Origin: a virus
Direction: 5' to 3' (one strand)
Virus record (IMG/VR): IMGVR_UViG_3300009155_000115
Span: 1-39,456 of that record
Length of the DNA stretch: 39,456 nucleotides
Shown: piece by piece, positions 29,501 through 37,141 of the stretch
How the letters are laid out: each line of letters starts with the position of its first letter
How positions within the stretch are numbered: position 1 is the first letter of the stretch
Translations under genes and position numbers: made by a program
Notes under the pieces: model-generated
Databases searched by the model: none
Told to the model about the DNA's origin: nothing
What the model saw: only the letters and a program-made list of their open reading frames with translations

Positions 29501-32500
29501 TAGGGTCGCCCTTTTCATAGATCAAGTCACCAATCTTGATGCCCTTTGCATTTTCTTTTTCTTCAATTGGAAGATGCCCGTTAGGGTTGGCTATCTCATC
29601 ATCAACGTCAGCTTCTGGGTTGTTTTCCTTGATCTTTTTATAGATGGCAATAGCCTTCTTATCATCTTCATCAGGGGTGAACTTCACGCCCCTAAAGGCG
29701 TCTAGGCTTTTAGATCCTGTGGATTTTGGCTCTTCCTTGCCAATCTCGCGGATTGCTGGACCTACTTGTTTATTGTTGTACTCATGAATCGTGTAAGTAA
29801 TATCACCCTTGTTTGCGACGATGTTTACTTCTTCTTCATCTGGGTTCCCACTAATATCAACTTTTTCGTTTGACACTGAGTTGGGTGGAACCTTGGCTTC
29901 AATGACGTATGGGCGCGTATCTTCGCCGGCATCTTCTCCAAGGTTGCCAATGTACCTATCAATATTTGAAGAATGGATGGTCCAGTGATTACCAAGATTC
30001 TTTTCGTCAATGTCATTTTCAGACTTTGCAAAAATAACTCGATAGATTGATCCACCTTTTTTAATCAAGCCATCAACAGCATTTTTGTAGTAATTAAGTT
30101 CGGACAAGGCGCTCTCAGGATTGCCATAAGCATCTTCATAACCCTTTAAAGCTTTATCAAACTCAGCTGGGTCATCTAATTTGTTTTTGCTTTGCGGCTT
30201 GTTTTCTGCAGCAGCCTTCTTTTCCCTGGCCTCTGCTGTAGCCAGCTCGCCTTGAAGCTTATAGATGTTTGAGGCAAGTTGCTTTTTCTTGTCTTTGTTA
30301 AATTCTTCTGCGGCCTGATCTTCTAAATCCTGAAGTTCTTCTCGGATTTCTTTAACGCTACGTTGCTTTACCTCAGCCTTTTCGATTGGCTTAACTGGCG
30401 TCCTGCCTTCAAGCTCATCAATACGCTTATTGATCTCGGCCATGCGAGCTTCTTGCTCTGGCGTTTCTTGCAGGCCGGCCTTGATAATCTCCCGCAGCAA
30501 AGTTTTTTGTTCTTTGCGTAGTTCGGCAATCTCTTTCTTTTTGTCTACAGCAGGCTTTTCAACTACCGCCGTATTCTTTGGCATATTTTCAAGGACTTGC
30601 ATTGCCCCATCAATGTCGCCTTTTTTATAAAGGTCGCCGATGGCTTTGCGAACTTCATCGTTTGTTGTATTAAGATAGGTAAATGCTTCAGCTCCAATTT
30701 CTGGAAACTCTTCGCCCAGTTCAACAGGATTAAATGCAACCTTTTCAGGTTTTTGTTTTTTGGCAAACAATCCTTCTGTAAGCTCTGGCGCTTGCTTAGT
30801 CTGGGCTGGCTGGTTGGCCATGTCGGCGGCACCAAACATATCCATGGTTGGAACTTCACCCTTTTCCGCAACCTGGGGTTGCAGCTTGAACATATCAACT
30901 TCTCTATCGGCAATAGCCTTCTGCTCGGCCGCCGCTTTGTCTTTCTCTTGAGTGGCCTCACGCTGTCTGATTTCGGCCTCAGTCTCTCCTCGCAGTTGAA
31001 GCTCAGGTGCTGGGGCGCCTCTGGCAGTACGAATCTCGCTGATCAAATTGGGGTTAGTTGACCAGTTATCCCATGATGTTTTGAGCTGGCGCAGTTCATT
31101 GATGCGGCGCTTAACAGCCTCTGGATCACGAACGTCAATGCCCTCTGCCTTGGCTACTGCTGGGTTCTTTGCGGCACCAGTAATTGCAGACAATCTGGTT
31201 TGTACTTCGCGCTGCTTGGATGCGGCTATCTTAGCCATGTCTTCCGCTTCTTTCATGGCGGAATCATCGAAGCCAAACATATCTGTGGTGGTGTCTGCTT
31301 CGCTTGCAAGAGCTTTGACGGCCTGCATCAAATTAACAGCGTTAGAAGCCGCCTTACCATCTTGGATGGCCTTGATACCAACACCCTGCAAACGAGGGTC
31401 GTTAGGTGCGTTTAATGCGATTAGGTAGGCCGCTTCATCACCGACTTTGTCGGAACGGACACCGGCAATGAGTTCATCACTGCCTTGATTTGCGATGGTG
31501 AAAGCCCGCTTGCCCGGCGATCTCGCCAGTAATCCGCGTGACTCTGCCGTTTCTTGGTCGAGGCCTGTGCCTTTGAAGTAGTTGACATAATCTTTTACCT
31601 TTCCTTGTCCATCACGGATATTTAATTCAGCATCCAAAACAGCGGCCATGTCTTTTGTAAAGCCCGCCTTCTCATCATGGATTTGAGCTGGAATAGTTTC
31701 TTCACCACTGCGCTTGGCAAGATCAAAACGATGGCGGCCAGAGATGACCTCCATACGTCCATCTTCTCTACGCCAAACCTGAATGGGAGCAACACCTGTT
31801 CTCTCAAACTTACCGCCTAAAGGCTCAACGATGCCTTCTTTGTTTGCATCGGCCTTAAACTGAGGAACATCCTCTGACAACTGAAGCTGGCTTACTGGGA
31901 CCTCAACAGTCATTCGGCCAGGCAACTGTGTTTGCTCTGCCGCCCCAACATTTGCGGTGGATTTAATTGCCGATGTTGTTGTATGCGGTGTTTTTGATCC
32001 ATCTGGACGAATGCCTCCAGCATCAGAGAACTCTAGCTCAGCAATCTTATTGACTGGTACACCATCTTTGTATTGCTGACTGGCACGAGGACTCATTTTG
32101 ATGATCTGGCCGTTATCATCACGGAAGAAATACAAAGTGCCGTTTAAGTCATTGGCCTTAATGTGGCCGCTTATTGTTTCTCCTTCATCTCCAAATATTG
32201 AATTTGTTAATTCAATTGTTGGAGTAGTTGTTTCCGACTGAGTTACTTCGCCATTTCTCGTAAGGACACGTTGCTTGGTCCCGTCTTCGTTTTCTTTTGT
32301 ATATCGTTCAACGCCTTCTGGAATGTTTAATTCACCTGTTTTTTTATTAATTGTTTTTTCTGATTTTGTCCAGCCAGTTGAATCAAATTCAGATTTTTTT
32401 GCAGGCTTCTCCACACTAACAGTGTTAGTGTCGGGGCCAAGGATCTCTCTCAACATAGCCTCTGTATCTTGAGAAGCAGATGGTGGCGCGGTAATTTTTT

Positions 32501-33935
32501 CCGCTGGCACAGGCTCTTCAGGTGGCGGCGGCATAGCAACTTGCGGCCTTTGAATTAAGCTTGCAATACCTGGCTCAGAAGTAACTTGTTGTTGAGCTCT
32601 GTTTGGATTGAGCGCCTGCACAGCCGCTTGGCGTGTTGACTCTGGATTAAATGCAACAGCATCAACATCAGCTTGAATAGCCTTAGCCAGTGCAGAACCA
32701 GGACGCACCCTTGGCTCAACAACATTTTGATAAAACTTATCGCCAGCTTCTTTGGCCTTCATGCCGCCAGACATGACGCCGCCAATCAATAGAGTTTGAA
32801 GGAACTGCTGGCGGAATGCATCAGCCAAGTTCATTTCTTCATCGGTCAAGCCAGCCTTAAGTTCAGCCGCATTTTGGCCAAGGTTTGTTACTGTCTCAGT
32901 AGCTTGTTCTACACCTTGGGCGCCAAGCTTCTCCATAACATTGGAAATTTCTTTAACGCCTCTGCCAGAAGCCCTAACTGGAGCCGCAAATGCTTTAAGG
33001 AATACCGCATTACTCACGGCCTCTGGTATAGCTTCCCATGCTCCGTACTCTATAGCCGCCTGATCAAACTCTTTCTTTGCCTTATTCCAATCTTCTTGGC
33101 TAATATTTTTGCCATAAAGTTTTTGCGAGTCGTTATTTAACTTATCGCGAACACGGGATAAGAAATCATCTTTACTTGCTCTGTATGCCAATGCTCCTGA
33201 CGCGCCCATTCCTGCGGCTACAGCAGTTGCTGGGCCAGCAAGTTCACCGGCCGCCGCCGCTGTGGCTGATGTAACCATCGTAGCCAAACTAAATCCAAGC
33301 GACTCACCCAAGCCTTGGAAAGCTTCGTAGTTGGGATCGGGTTTACCTTTGGCATCGGTTGGCTTCATTGCCGCAATAGCTTTGTCAACCATGCCAGTAT
33401 CTGTTGGAGCCTCAATATCGCCAGCACGATAAGCTTTTAAGAATGTGCTGAGAGCCGCCTCCGGGACTTTTGGCAACTCGCCTGCAACTATTTCTGCCGA
33501 CTCTACGCCAGCGCGAATAGGAGCACGGCCTTCTGGATTAAAGACCGGGCGAGCGCCGCCAATGTCTTTGTAGACTTGGCCAACAGGAATGCCTTTTTCT
33601 TTGGCAATCTGTCGAGCCGCATATTCATTGGCCGCCTTGTATTTATTTCCAGGCAAAAGCTCCATCAACTGTTCAGAAAGAGACGGCTCATAGGGGCGCA
33701 TCTCAGATTGGTCGCCAGGCAGTCTAGGGATTTGTTCTTGTGGTGCTGGCGCGGCACCAATAGCCCCCATCATCTGCTCTTCAGGCGATAGGGTCGGCTC
33801 TGCTTTGGTTAAAGAGGCAAGGCCTTTATTGGCGCTAGATGAGCTGTATTTGCCGTATCTGGCAAGTAATTCAGATTGCGTAATTCCTTCAGGGACACCA
33901 GTAATTGTGGTGCCGTCTGGCATTAAAACATCCAT
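23517..33935 (-). CDS. Giant multidomain virion 'polyvalent' protein (3472 aa)
   Basis: The largest gene of the window. Its start has AAGGGG before ATG 33935. Visible segments in order: a short 'MPDGTTITGVPEGIT' N-terminus seen in ejected virion proteins; a hydrophobic Ala/Gly stretch near 215-250; a ParB-like core SGRHRFDLAKRSG (about 732-745); an ADP-ribosyltransferase-like segment with IYRV Arg1299, HWTIHSS and a Glu triplet 1367-1369 (EEEVNI); an L,D-transpeptidase-like domain with MHSVW His1940 and YSFGCINV Cys1970; a second ParB-like core GDGRHRYAYLRDAG (about 2147); a zinc-peptidase motif HEILH (2338-2342); long helical regions; and a C-terminal hydrophobic segment near 3130-3165 before DDDDPP. 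This matches the 'polyvalent protein' concept (Iyer, Aravind and colleagues): proteins injected with phage DNA. Cell-wall cutting and host-targeting roles are inferred. Confidence 0.8.
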   Translation of the reverse strand: MDVLMPDGTTITGVPEGITQSELLARYGKYSSSSANKGLASLTKAEPTLSPEEQMMGAIGAAPAPQEQIPRLPGDQSEMRPYEPSLSEQLMELLPGNKYKAANEYAARQIAKEKGIPVGQVYKDIGGARPVFNPEGRAPIRAGVESAEIVAGELPKVPEAALSTFLKAYRAGDIEAPTDTGMVDKAIAAMKPTDAKGKPDPNYEAFQGLGESLGFSLATMVTSATAAAAGELAGPATAVAAGMGASGALAYRASKDDFLSRVRDKLNNDSQKLYGKNISQEDWNKAKKEFDQAAIEYGAWEAIPEAVSNAVFLKAFAAPVRASGRGVKEISNVMEKLGAQGVEQATETVTNLGQNAAELKAGLTDEEMNLADAFRQQFLQTLLIGGVMSGGMKAKEAGDKFYQNVVEPRVRPGSALAKAIQADVDAVAFNPESTRQAAVQALNPNRAQQQVTSEPGIASLIQRPQVAMPPPPEEPVPAEKITAPPSASQDTEAMLREILGPDTNTVSVEKPAKKSEFDSTGWTKSEKTINKKTGELNIPEGVERYTKENEDGTKQRVLTRNGEVTQSETTTPTIELTNSIFGDEGETISGHIKANDLNGTLYFFRDDNGQIIKMSPRASQQYKDGVPVNKIAELEFSDAGGIRPDGSKTPHTTTSAIKSTANVGAAEQTQLPGRMTVEVPVSQLQLSEDVPQFKADANKEGIVEPLGGKFERTGVAPIQVWRREDGRMEVISGRHRFDLAKRSGEETIPAQIHDEKAGFTKDMAAVLDAELNIRDGQGKVKDYVNYFKGTGLDQETAESRGLLARSPGKRAFTIANQGSDELIAGVRSDKVGDEAAYLIALNAPNDPRLQGVGIKAIQDGKAASNAVNLMQAVKALASEADTTTDMFGFDDSAMKEAEDMAKIAASKQREVQTRLSAITGAAKNPAVAKAEGIDVRDPEAVKRRINELRQLKTSWDNWSTNPNLISEIRTARGAPAPELQLRGETEAEIRQREATQEKDKAAAEQKAIADREVDMFKLQPQVAEKGEVPTMDMFGAADMANQPAQTKQAPELTEGLFAKKQKPEKVAFNPVELGEEFPEIGAEAFTYLNTTNDEVRKAIGDLYKKGDIDGAMQVLENMPKNTAVVEKPAVDKKKEIAELRKEQKTLLREIIKAGLQETPEQEARMAEINKRIDELEGRTPVKPIEKAEVKQRSVKEIREELQDLEDQAAEEFNKDKKKQLASNIYKLQGELATAEAREKKAAAENKPQSKNKLDDPAEFDKALKGYEDAYGNPESALSELNYYKNAVDGLIKKGGSIYRVIFAKSENDIDEKNLGNHWTIHSSNIDRYIGNLGEDAGEDTRPYVIEAKVPPNSVSNEKVDISGNPDEEEVNIVANKGDITYTIHEYNNKQVGPAIREIGKEEPKSTGSKSLDAFRGVKFTPDEDDKKAIAIYKKIKENNPEADVDDEIANPNGHLPIEEKENAKGIKIGDLIYEKGDPNPSIAITVSEDSVTTIDPKTGAQDGSKDIDSISKEPIPYDFSFDFGYGEINVNVNRWLKRKGEWSVEMQGPGASETGYRSALGVEFKGERGTPAFDNWVEKVVRAQTKEMAEPEKPKKAQKKKVTTPKAEAPLSLEYTKALDESREATKEFSKAQEAYRAQEIDDDEFLIARKKYDLAIAQFDKAFKQEQNRPAQEVADEVLPAEEPQIAGQLENEPYTFEGQFTEIGDEEQRTLITDQSSKLSDAQINTLEKEYGAKNGSDEFFEALRKDVIAYVTQGAKAVSGKIRAIIRQMANGLLSVAIVFNPQFVSQPYTIAVPQYDIRTSEVVKDLPKEAQSMSDAAKRAYGVIYPTLEAELKEKNKLFIVADKQSANTYIFQPDGSLLLQSKTLFGAGIGDFMKGDNNIVANRITPAGLFDLGMRDAKRSASEEYMYGDYDFGKVFVLDKSYMGRNGPYSQLVMHSVWTNEKDAKQRLAALDKPGAEDSRYSFGCINVNKETFRNLITNHLDQMDGAKIFIVPENGSNVMDFVNGKATYSEDIIRQRVTPVTKTTKIEKQRAAPKTEERTLVAKEEEPGQFMSLESPNIIQIDGRSIPVTKHRLEKENKIVNVNTDAFDNAFANTKWQYIGEGGEGGIGDRYKTFANFIKTAKSIEAPNVSVNKDGAIVFGDGRHRYAYLRDAGLKNIPLSMDAESIKNAQKFGYISEPINMSLEDDLVKLVNDIADSIDENEKERSPSLKRKIKTLTNQRNEGKLTDEEYLDRVNAAIELDEENRLKQKPAERVRGADFIRQKLLEAKRKGFISEKGVDLAEWFIQQNPALVDDLGISVKAKGPEGAGGFYNSMARIINLMKDMGTDVTATHEILHHLERMMPAKIQNAIRKAWLTQLLKANKAATDPAEKLYFAALLDAHIGNNNHDRLEIPKGSEKIYEDAVRHMKFVNEMRGGRGADPKSIELAKELLINSKVSIDLYQYFDASEFWAVNGARIVEARYDAIQGGVLSKLKNWLSELGQKIKSVFGLKSDASVLRALNSLSKADGKFVTKEMLGTGQYQNISKNFRGGEMPEATWAMKESNNFDDWLYTWQDNYRDLKNVQKIINDQIGKIDDRLNAYRKETLNPGREAEQALEFLKYEVDPLVKEMRKDNVSNKELATYLHNRYAEERNEIINAKNKSPAVQDQGSGINTEKAREYLRDLPADRKQVLENLANQIDKIVRGTQEILVTSGQETQETIDGWRSESPHYVPLSRDESELDFVIQTGGGNLGGYATAGKFGKEAMGSTKTVVNILENVMLQRDRAIRRAESMRIGQALYGMVIKYPNPNFWMAINPDAIKDNDALIAEMESFGLDPELIENLLEQPKTAFVSKKTGAEGETIRDVKYRVNRSYQNARNVFPVRVNGQNRFVLFKPNSPEAMRLAVELKQLDAEKLSVFFGAASTFSRWFAAVNTQYNIAFGLVNIFNDIQGALVNLSTTPLAGQQKQVLKDVFPAIRGIARDIRKERKETTKRPIKTSYDVDNLKPDDWTDLWRLFRQTGGKTGFRDQMVRQRMNVEWKGFVPKFSFEDEHAMLVAMEKLEQGPIRQKVEWWANAFSDFNDTLENTVRLSTFKVAYLDNNLSAEEAAEIAKNITVNFNKRGARTKHIRGLYAFFNASLQGTARYAITLAGPAGKTIIKTGLAMGALNAMWMFLAGFDDDDPPQFTKNKGFIIPTFNGDYFIWNLPPGLRAIPNTGRLLTEGMLISLGLMKSNHGMAGKISDASSVIVDAVNPFGGGTFLQTIAPTFLDPAVALAENKDSFGRPIFKEDQSLKPKPGWQRTRETASEFSKELSYFINYISTGGEEFSKGFLSPTGDQLDYLIGQAAGGIGRELKRTGELIANKVSGEETPAYRVPLANRFFGETKTDAATSARFYDNVTMLADHLNNINGRIENKGDVQGYMNKNPISKLSFASEDFEKDVSSINQDITALQKMEQTPERKAQIKQLKEARIKIMTIFNDLVRQAQ
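32413..32431. promoter_or_regulatory. Operator-like palindrome, site 5 (perfect copy, within coding sequence)
   Basis: ACACTAACA-G-TGTTAGTGT is a perfect 9+1+9 palindrome inside the giant virion gene, about 500 codons from its start, where it encodes part of DTNTVSV. It is the best match of the five sites, so chance is unlikely, but no promoter is evident next to it. Confidence 0.5.
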
Positions 33936-33944
33936 GTCAACCCC

Positions 33945-35480
33945 TTATTTTGGAAGCTGGTTAAATGGTACAACAGATGGAGCTGGGGTTGCACTTCCGC
34001 CAAATAGTTTTTGCCATGGTGACCGATTGTCTACAACTGGAGGTGCTACCTGTGGTAGATCTTTTCCGGCCATAACAGTAGCAGATTGTCTTACTTTTTC
34101 ATTAGCCAATTCTGCTTTTTTATCTTCTGACAAATACTTTGTTGCGGCGTTTGAATTGATCTGCTTCATTGCCTCTTCAAAAGTCAATGTGCCAGCTTTA
34201 CTTTGACCCTGCATTGATCTAAACAAATCTGGATTTTCTTTTAACAGAGCCAACTCTTCTTGGAATCTTGATGGCTTATTAACCATGGCCAATTGATGTT
34301 GCTCCATACGCTTCTCATGTTCGCCCTGAGCTTTGTAGCGAGCCTCTTGAGCCGCACGTTGAGCCCTTTTATCGGCCTCAGTAAGAACCTCTTTGGCTGC
34401 TGGTCCTTTAAGGTCTTCAATCTTGGCCTGACGAGCATTGATTTGATCTTTAAGCCTCATTCCCTCATCTATGCGACCTTCAGCAAACGCACGTTGCATC
34501 TGCTCAATATCAGCCTGAAGCTTAATAGTCTCAATGGTCTGAGCACGTTCTGCCGCCTGCTGTTTTGCCGCACGATCTTCAGCGTCCAGAGTAGACTGGT
34601 TATAAGCTTTACCAAAGCCTCCAAATGCAGAGCCTAAGCCCATGCCCTTCTGGCCGCGTGTAGCCTCTCCTGCGGCGATTAAAGCATTAGACAAGGCGGC
34701 AAGACCGCGAGTGCCTTCACCTTGCTGGAAGCGCTCACGTTGAGCTTTATTCTGAGACTCAAGTTCACCGGCTAATTTAGTCAAAGCATCGCCTGGTAAT
34801 TTGTTAAGAATGTCGGCGTACTGTGGGTTTTTAGCTATGTATTCTGCCCTTGCATCTTCTCTGCTAACTGGTTGAGGAAGATTGGACACACCCATCAATT
34901 GGTTTCTCAATACTCTATTTGCTAAAGCAACAGGTATTTCTTGATCGTCAGGAGCCGCACCACCGGACGCCACAGCCTCATCTGCGGCAGGAACTACCTG
35001 ATCATTTGCAGGATTGGCAAATGCAACGATGCCGCCGGGTGCATAGTTAAACATATGCGGATGTACAGGAAGGCCAGCAAGTCCACCGCCAGCCATGCCA
35101 GGAGCTGGAATACCGCCGGGCTGAGCCATCTGTTGAGGAGGTGTTGGTCTAGCCATCGAAGGGTTCTGCATCTTAGGCATCTGAGGAGCCATCTGAGGCT
35201 GTGCGGCCGGCACTGGTTGAGGCATACCTTCAGGGTTGATCCTCATGTTCATGCCCTGACCAATACCTGGAAGTGCTATTTGCTGAGCCAGCTCGCTTTC
35301 AAGTTTGTCTTTAACTGAGCCACTTGGAGCTTGCGCCGCACGTTGCTCCATGTTCTTTCGTCTATTCATCTCACCCAGCGCCATGTACGGCGGTACCTCT
35401 GGGTTTTGCCCATTAGCATAAGCCATGATCGCCTGTGTAGGCAAATCCTTAAGATGTTCTTGAATTTGAATGAGATTCAT
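33945..35480 (-). CDS. Virion-associated protein with Gly/Pro/Met-rich and coiled-coil regions (511 aa)
   Basis: A 511-residue protein starting MNLIQIQEHLKDLPTQAIMA. Residues about 75-150 are Pro/Gln/Met/Gly-rich and end in GGGLAGLPVHPHMFNYAPGG and IVAFANPAND; the 'GG.a.lPv...faPGGIvaF' element recurs in minor virion proteins of many phages. Residues about 230-440 are a Gln/Glu/Lys/Arg coiled-coil region. It lies between the giant protein and the repeat protein, all co-directional with 5-11 bp gaps. A role in the internal head or tail complex is likely; biochemical function unknown. Confidence 0.6.
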   Translation of the reverse strand: MNLIQIQEHLKDLPTQAIMAYANGQNPEVPPYMALGEMNRRKNMEQRAAQAPSGSVKDKLESELAQQIALPGIGQGMNMRINPEGMPQPVPAAQPQMAPQMPKMQNPSMARPTPPQQMAQPGGIPAPGMAGGGLAGLPVHPHMFNYAPGGIVAFANPANDQVVPAADEAVASGGAAPDDQEIPVALANRVLRNQLMGVSNLPQPVSREDARAEYIAKNPQYADILNKLPGDALTKLAGELESQNKAQRERFQQGEGTRGLAALSNALIAAGEATRGQKGMGLGSAFGGFGKAYNQSTLDAEDRAAKQQAAERAQTIETIKLQADIEQMQRAFAEGRIDEGMRLKDQINARQAKIEDLKGPAAKEVLTEADKRAQRAAQEARYKAQGEHEKRMEQHQLAMVNKPSRFQEELALLKENPDLFRSMQGQSKAGTLTFEEAMKQINSNAATKYLSEDKKAELANEKVRQSATVMAGKDLPQVAPPVVDNRSPWQKLFGGSATPAPSVVPFNQLPK

Positions 35481-35485
35481 AGTAT

Positions 35486-37132
35486 TTACTCAGGAGGAGT
35501 TGTGCCAGCGCCCATTGGGATACCAAGAGCTTTAAGTAATTCACCAACGTTTTTGTATCCCAAAGCAGATGCGGCCGCAGTGCCGCCACCCAAGGCAGAC
35601 AGCAATGCGCCAACACCAGTGATATTTGCAGGCGTATTTGTAACCGAGCCAGTGGGAAGTCCACTCATCATGTCGCGCATAAACTGAACTTGCTGGAATG
35701 GGTACTGACGCTGTTGGTTAAACTCGGCCAGATCAGCCGCAATACCTTCAGAAGTGATGCCGCGCTGTTGAGCTCCACCGGCCAGCTGGGCATTGATGTT
35801 TGCAAGGTTAGTGGCGTTCTGCATATTACCCAAGTTACCTTGAGCTTGAGCGGCGCTAAGGGCGGTGTTAAGGCCAGCCAAACCTTGTGATGCACCAAAC
35901 TGCCTTGACTGCTCTGCGGCGGCCTGTGCGGCCTGTCCATATTGCGCGGCCTGTTGTGCGGCAGTCATGCCTTGATTGGCACCAAACTGACGAGAAGCTT
36001 CAGCCTGACGAGCCGCTTCTAAAGCAGCGTTGATGTTACCCTGACCAGCGGTAAGGCCAGCTTGTTGGTTTGCCAAAGATGCCCGCAAAGCTTGATCGGC
36101 CGATGTTGTTGCACCCTGCATGGCTTGGTTTGCACCAAACTGACGAGAGGCTTCTTCGGCTTGACGGCCAGCCAAACCATATTGGGCAGAAGACTGAGCG
36201 CCAGTCATGGCTTGCTGTTGGTTAAACTGGCGAGCAGCCTCTTGGGCTTGCTGGGCAGACATACCATACTGAGCCATCAACTGAGCCGCAGTCATAGACT
36301 GTCCAGCGCCGAATTGCTTAGACTGCTCTGAGGCCTGCTGAGCCTGCATATTACGAGCTTGGTCTTGGTTGTACTGATTCATGGCGTTTTGGAACGCTGT
36401 GTCGTAGCCTTTGCCTGTGATATTGGCAAGATTAGTTCCAAGGTTGCGTTGGTTCTCTGCGGCAAGGATGGCAGACCGGCCACCACCATAAGCACCAGCG
36501 CGCGTCATAGCGGCTTTGTTTGCTTGCTCGGTAATGTCAGATTGACGGCGAGCTTCAGCTAACTGGGGATTGAGTGATGCTTGCAAGTACGGATTCATGT
36601 ACTGCTGAGCTTGCTCTCCGCCAAATGTGCCAGATGTAAAGTTGGTGTTTTGGTACTGAGTTGGGGCTTGGAATGCATTCCCAAACTTAGTAGCTTCAGA
36701 CTGTGTGGGTGCTTGGAATTGATTGCCAAACGTGCCAGTTTGATAGGCCGCAGGGGCTTGGAATGTAGATGCCACATTACCAGCGTTTAACTGGTTGTAT
36801 TGAGTCTGACCGGCTGGAGTATATGCACCGGGCGCATTAAACTGGTTTGTAAACTGAGTGGGCGTATAACCCATGTTTTGAGCTTTGGACGCGATATCAC
36901 CAGCTGTATTAGCCGCCGCACCGATACTACCAGGAACAGTCAATGATCCAAGGCCTTGGAATGCATCTGTTTGAAGTTTGGATTCACCGGCGGTAAGCGG
37001 GCCTTTGTAAACCTCATAGTCTTTATCAGCAAGGCCGGCCGCCTTACCAAGATAGTTGGTAATGTACGGCGCCGCCCAATCGGCTAAGCCTTGGGTGTTT
37101 GTCGATCCTGTAGGTAGAGTTTCTCCGGCCAT
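35486..37132 (-). CDS. Gln/Ala-rich repeat virion protein (548 aa)
   Basis: A 548-residue protein beginning MAGETLPTGSTNTQGLADWA. The N-terminal part has repeated FGNxFQAPTQ units (about residues 110-165). The middle has YMNPYLQASLNPQLAEARRQ and AGAYGGGRSAILAAENQR, a conserved block of a class of phage structural proteins. Residues about 260-420 are imperfect repeats of the type SRQFGANQxMTxAQxxAQYG. Such repeats suggest an extended helical, tail or internal-core protein. Gene order in the late operon supports a virion location. Function otherwise unknown. Confidence 0.65.
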   Translation of the reverse strand: MAGETLPTGSTNTQGLADWAAPYITNYLGKAAGLADKDYEVYKGPLTAGESKLQTDAFQGLGSLTVPGSIGAAANTAGDIASKAQNMGYTPTQFTNQFNAPGAYTPAGQTQYNQLNAGNVASTFQAPAAYQTGTFGNQFQAPTQSEATKFGNAFQAPTQYQNTNFTSGTFGGEQAQQYMNPYLQASLNPQLAEARRQSDITEQANKAAMTRAGAYGGGRSAILAAENQRNLGTNLANITGKGYDTAFQNAMNQYNQDQARNMQAQQASEQSKQFGAGQSMTAAQLMAQYGMSAQQAQEAARQFNQQQAMTGAQSSAQYGLAGRQAEEASRQFGANQAMQGATTSADQALRASLANQQAGLTAGQGNINAALEAARQAEASRQFGANQGMTAAQQAAQYGQAAQAAAEQSRQFGASQGLAGLNTALSAAQAQGNLGNMQNATNLANINAQLAGGAQQRGITSEGIAADLAEFNQQRQYPFQQVQFMRDMMSGLPTGSVTNTPANITGVGALLSALGGGTAAASALGYKNVGELLKALGIPMGAGTTPPE

Positions 37133-37141
37133 AACAGTTCC

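Noticed and set aside
30597-31061. Hydrophobic plus-strand ORF opposite the giant gene
   Set aside because: Phe/Leu-rich antisense of Lys/Glu-rich coding sequence; one of many such shadows across 23517-39456.
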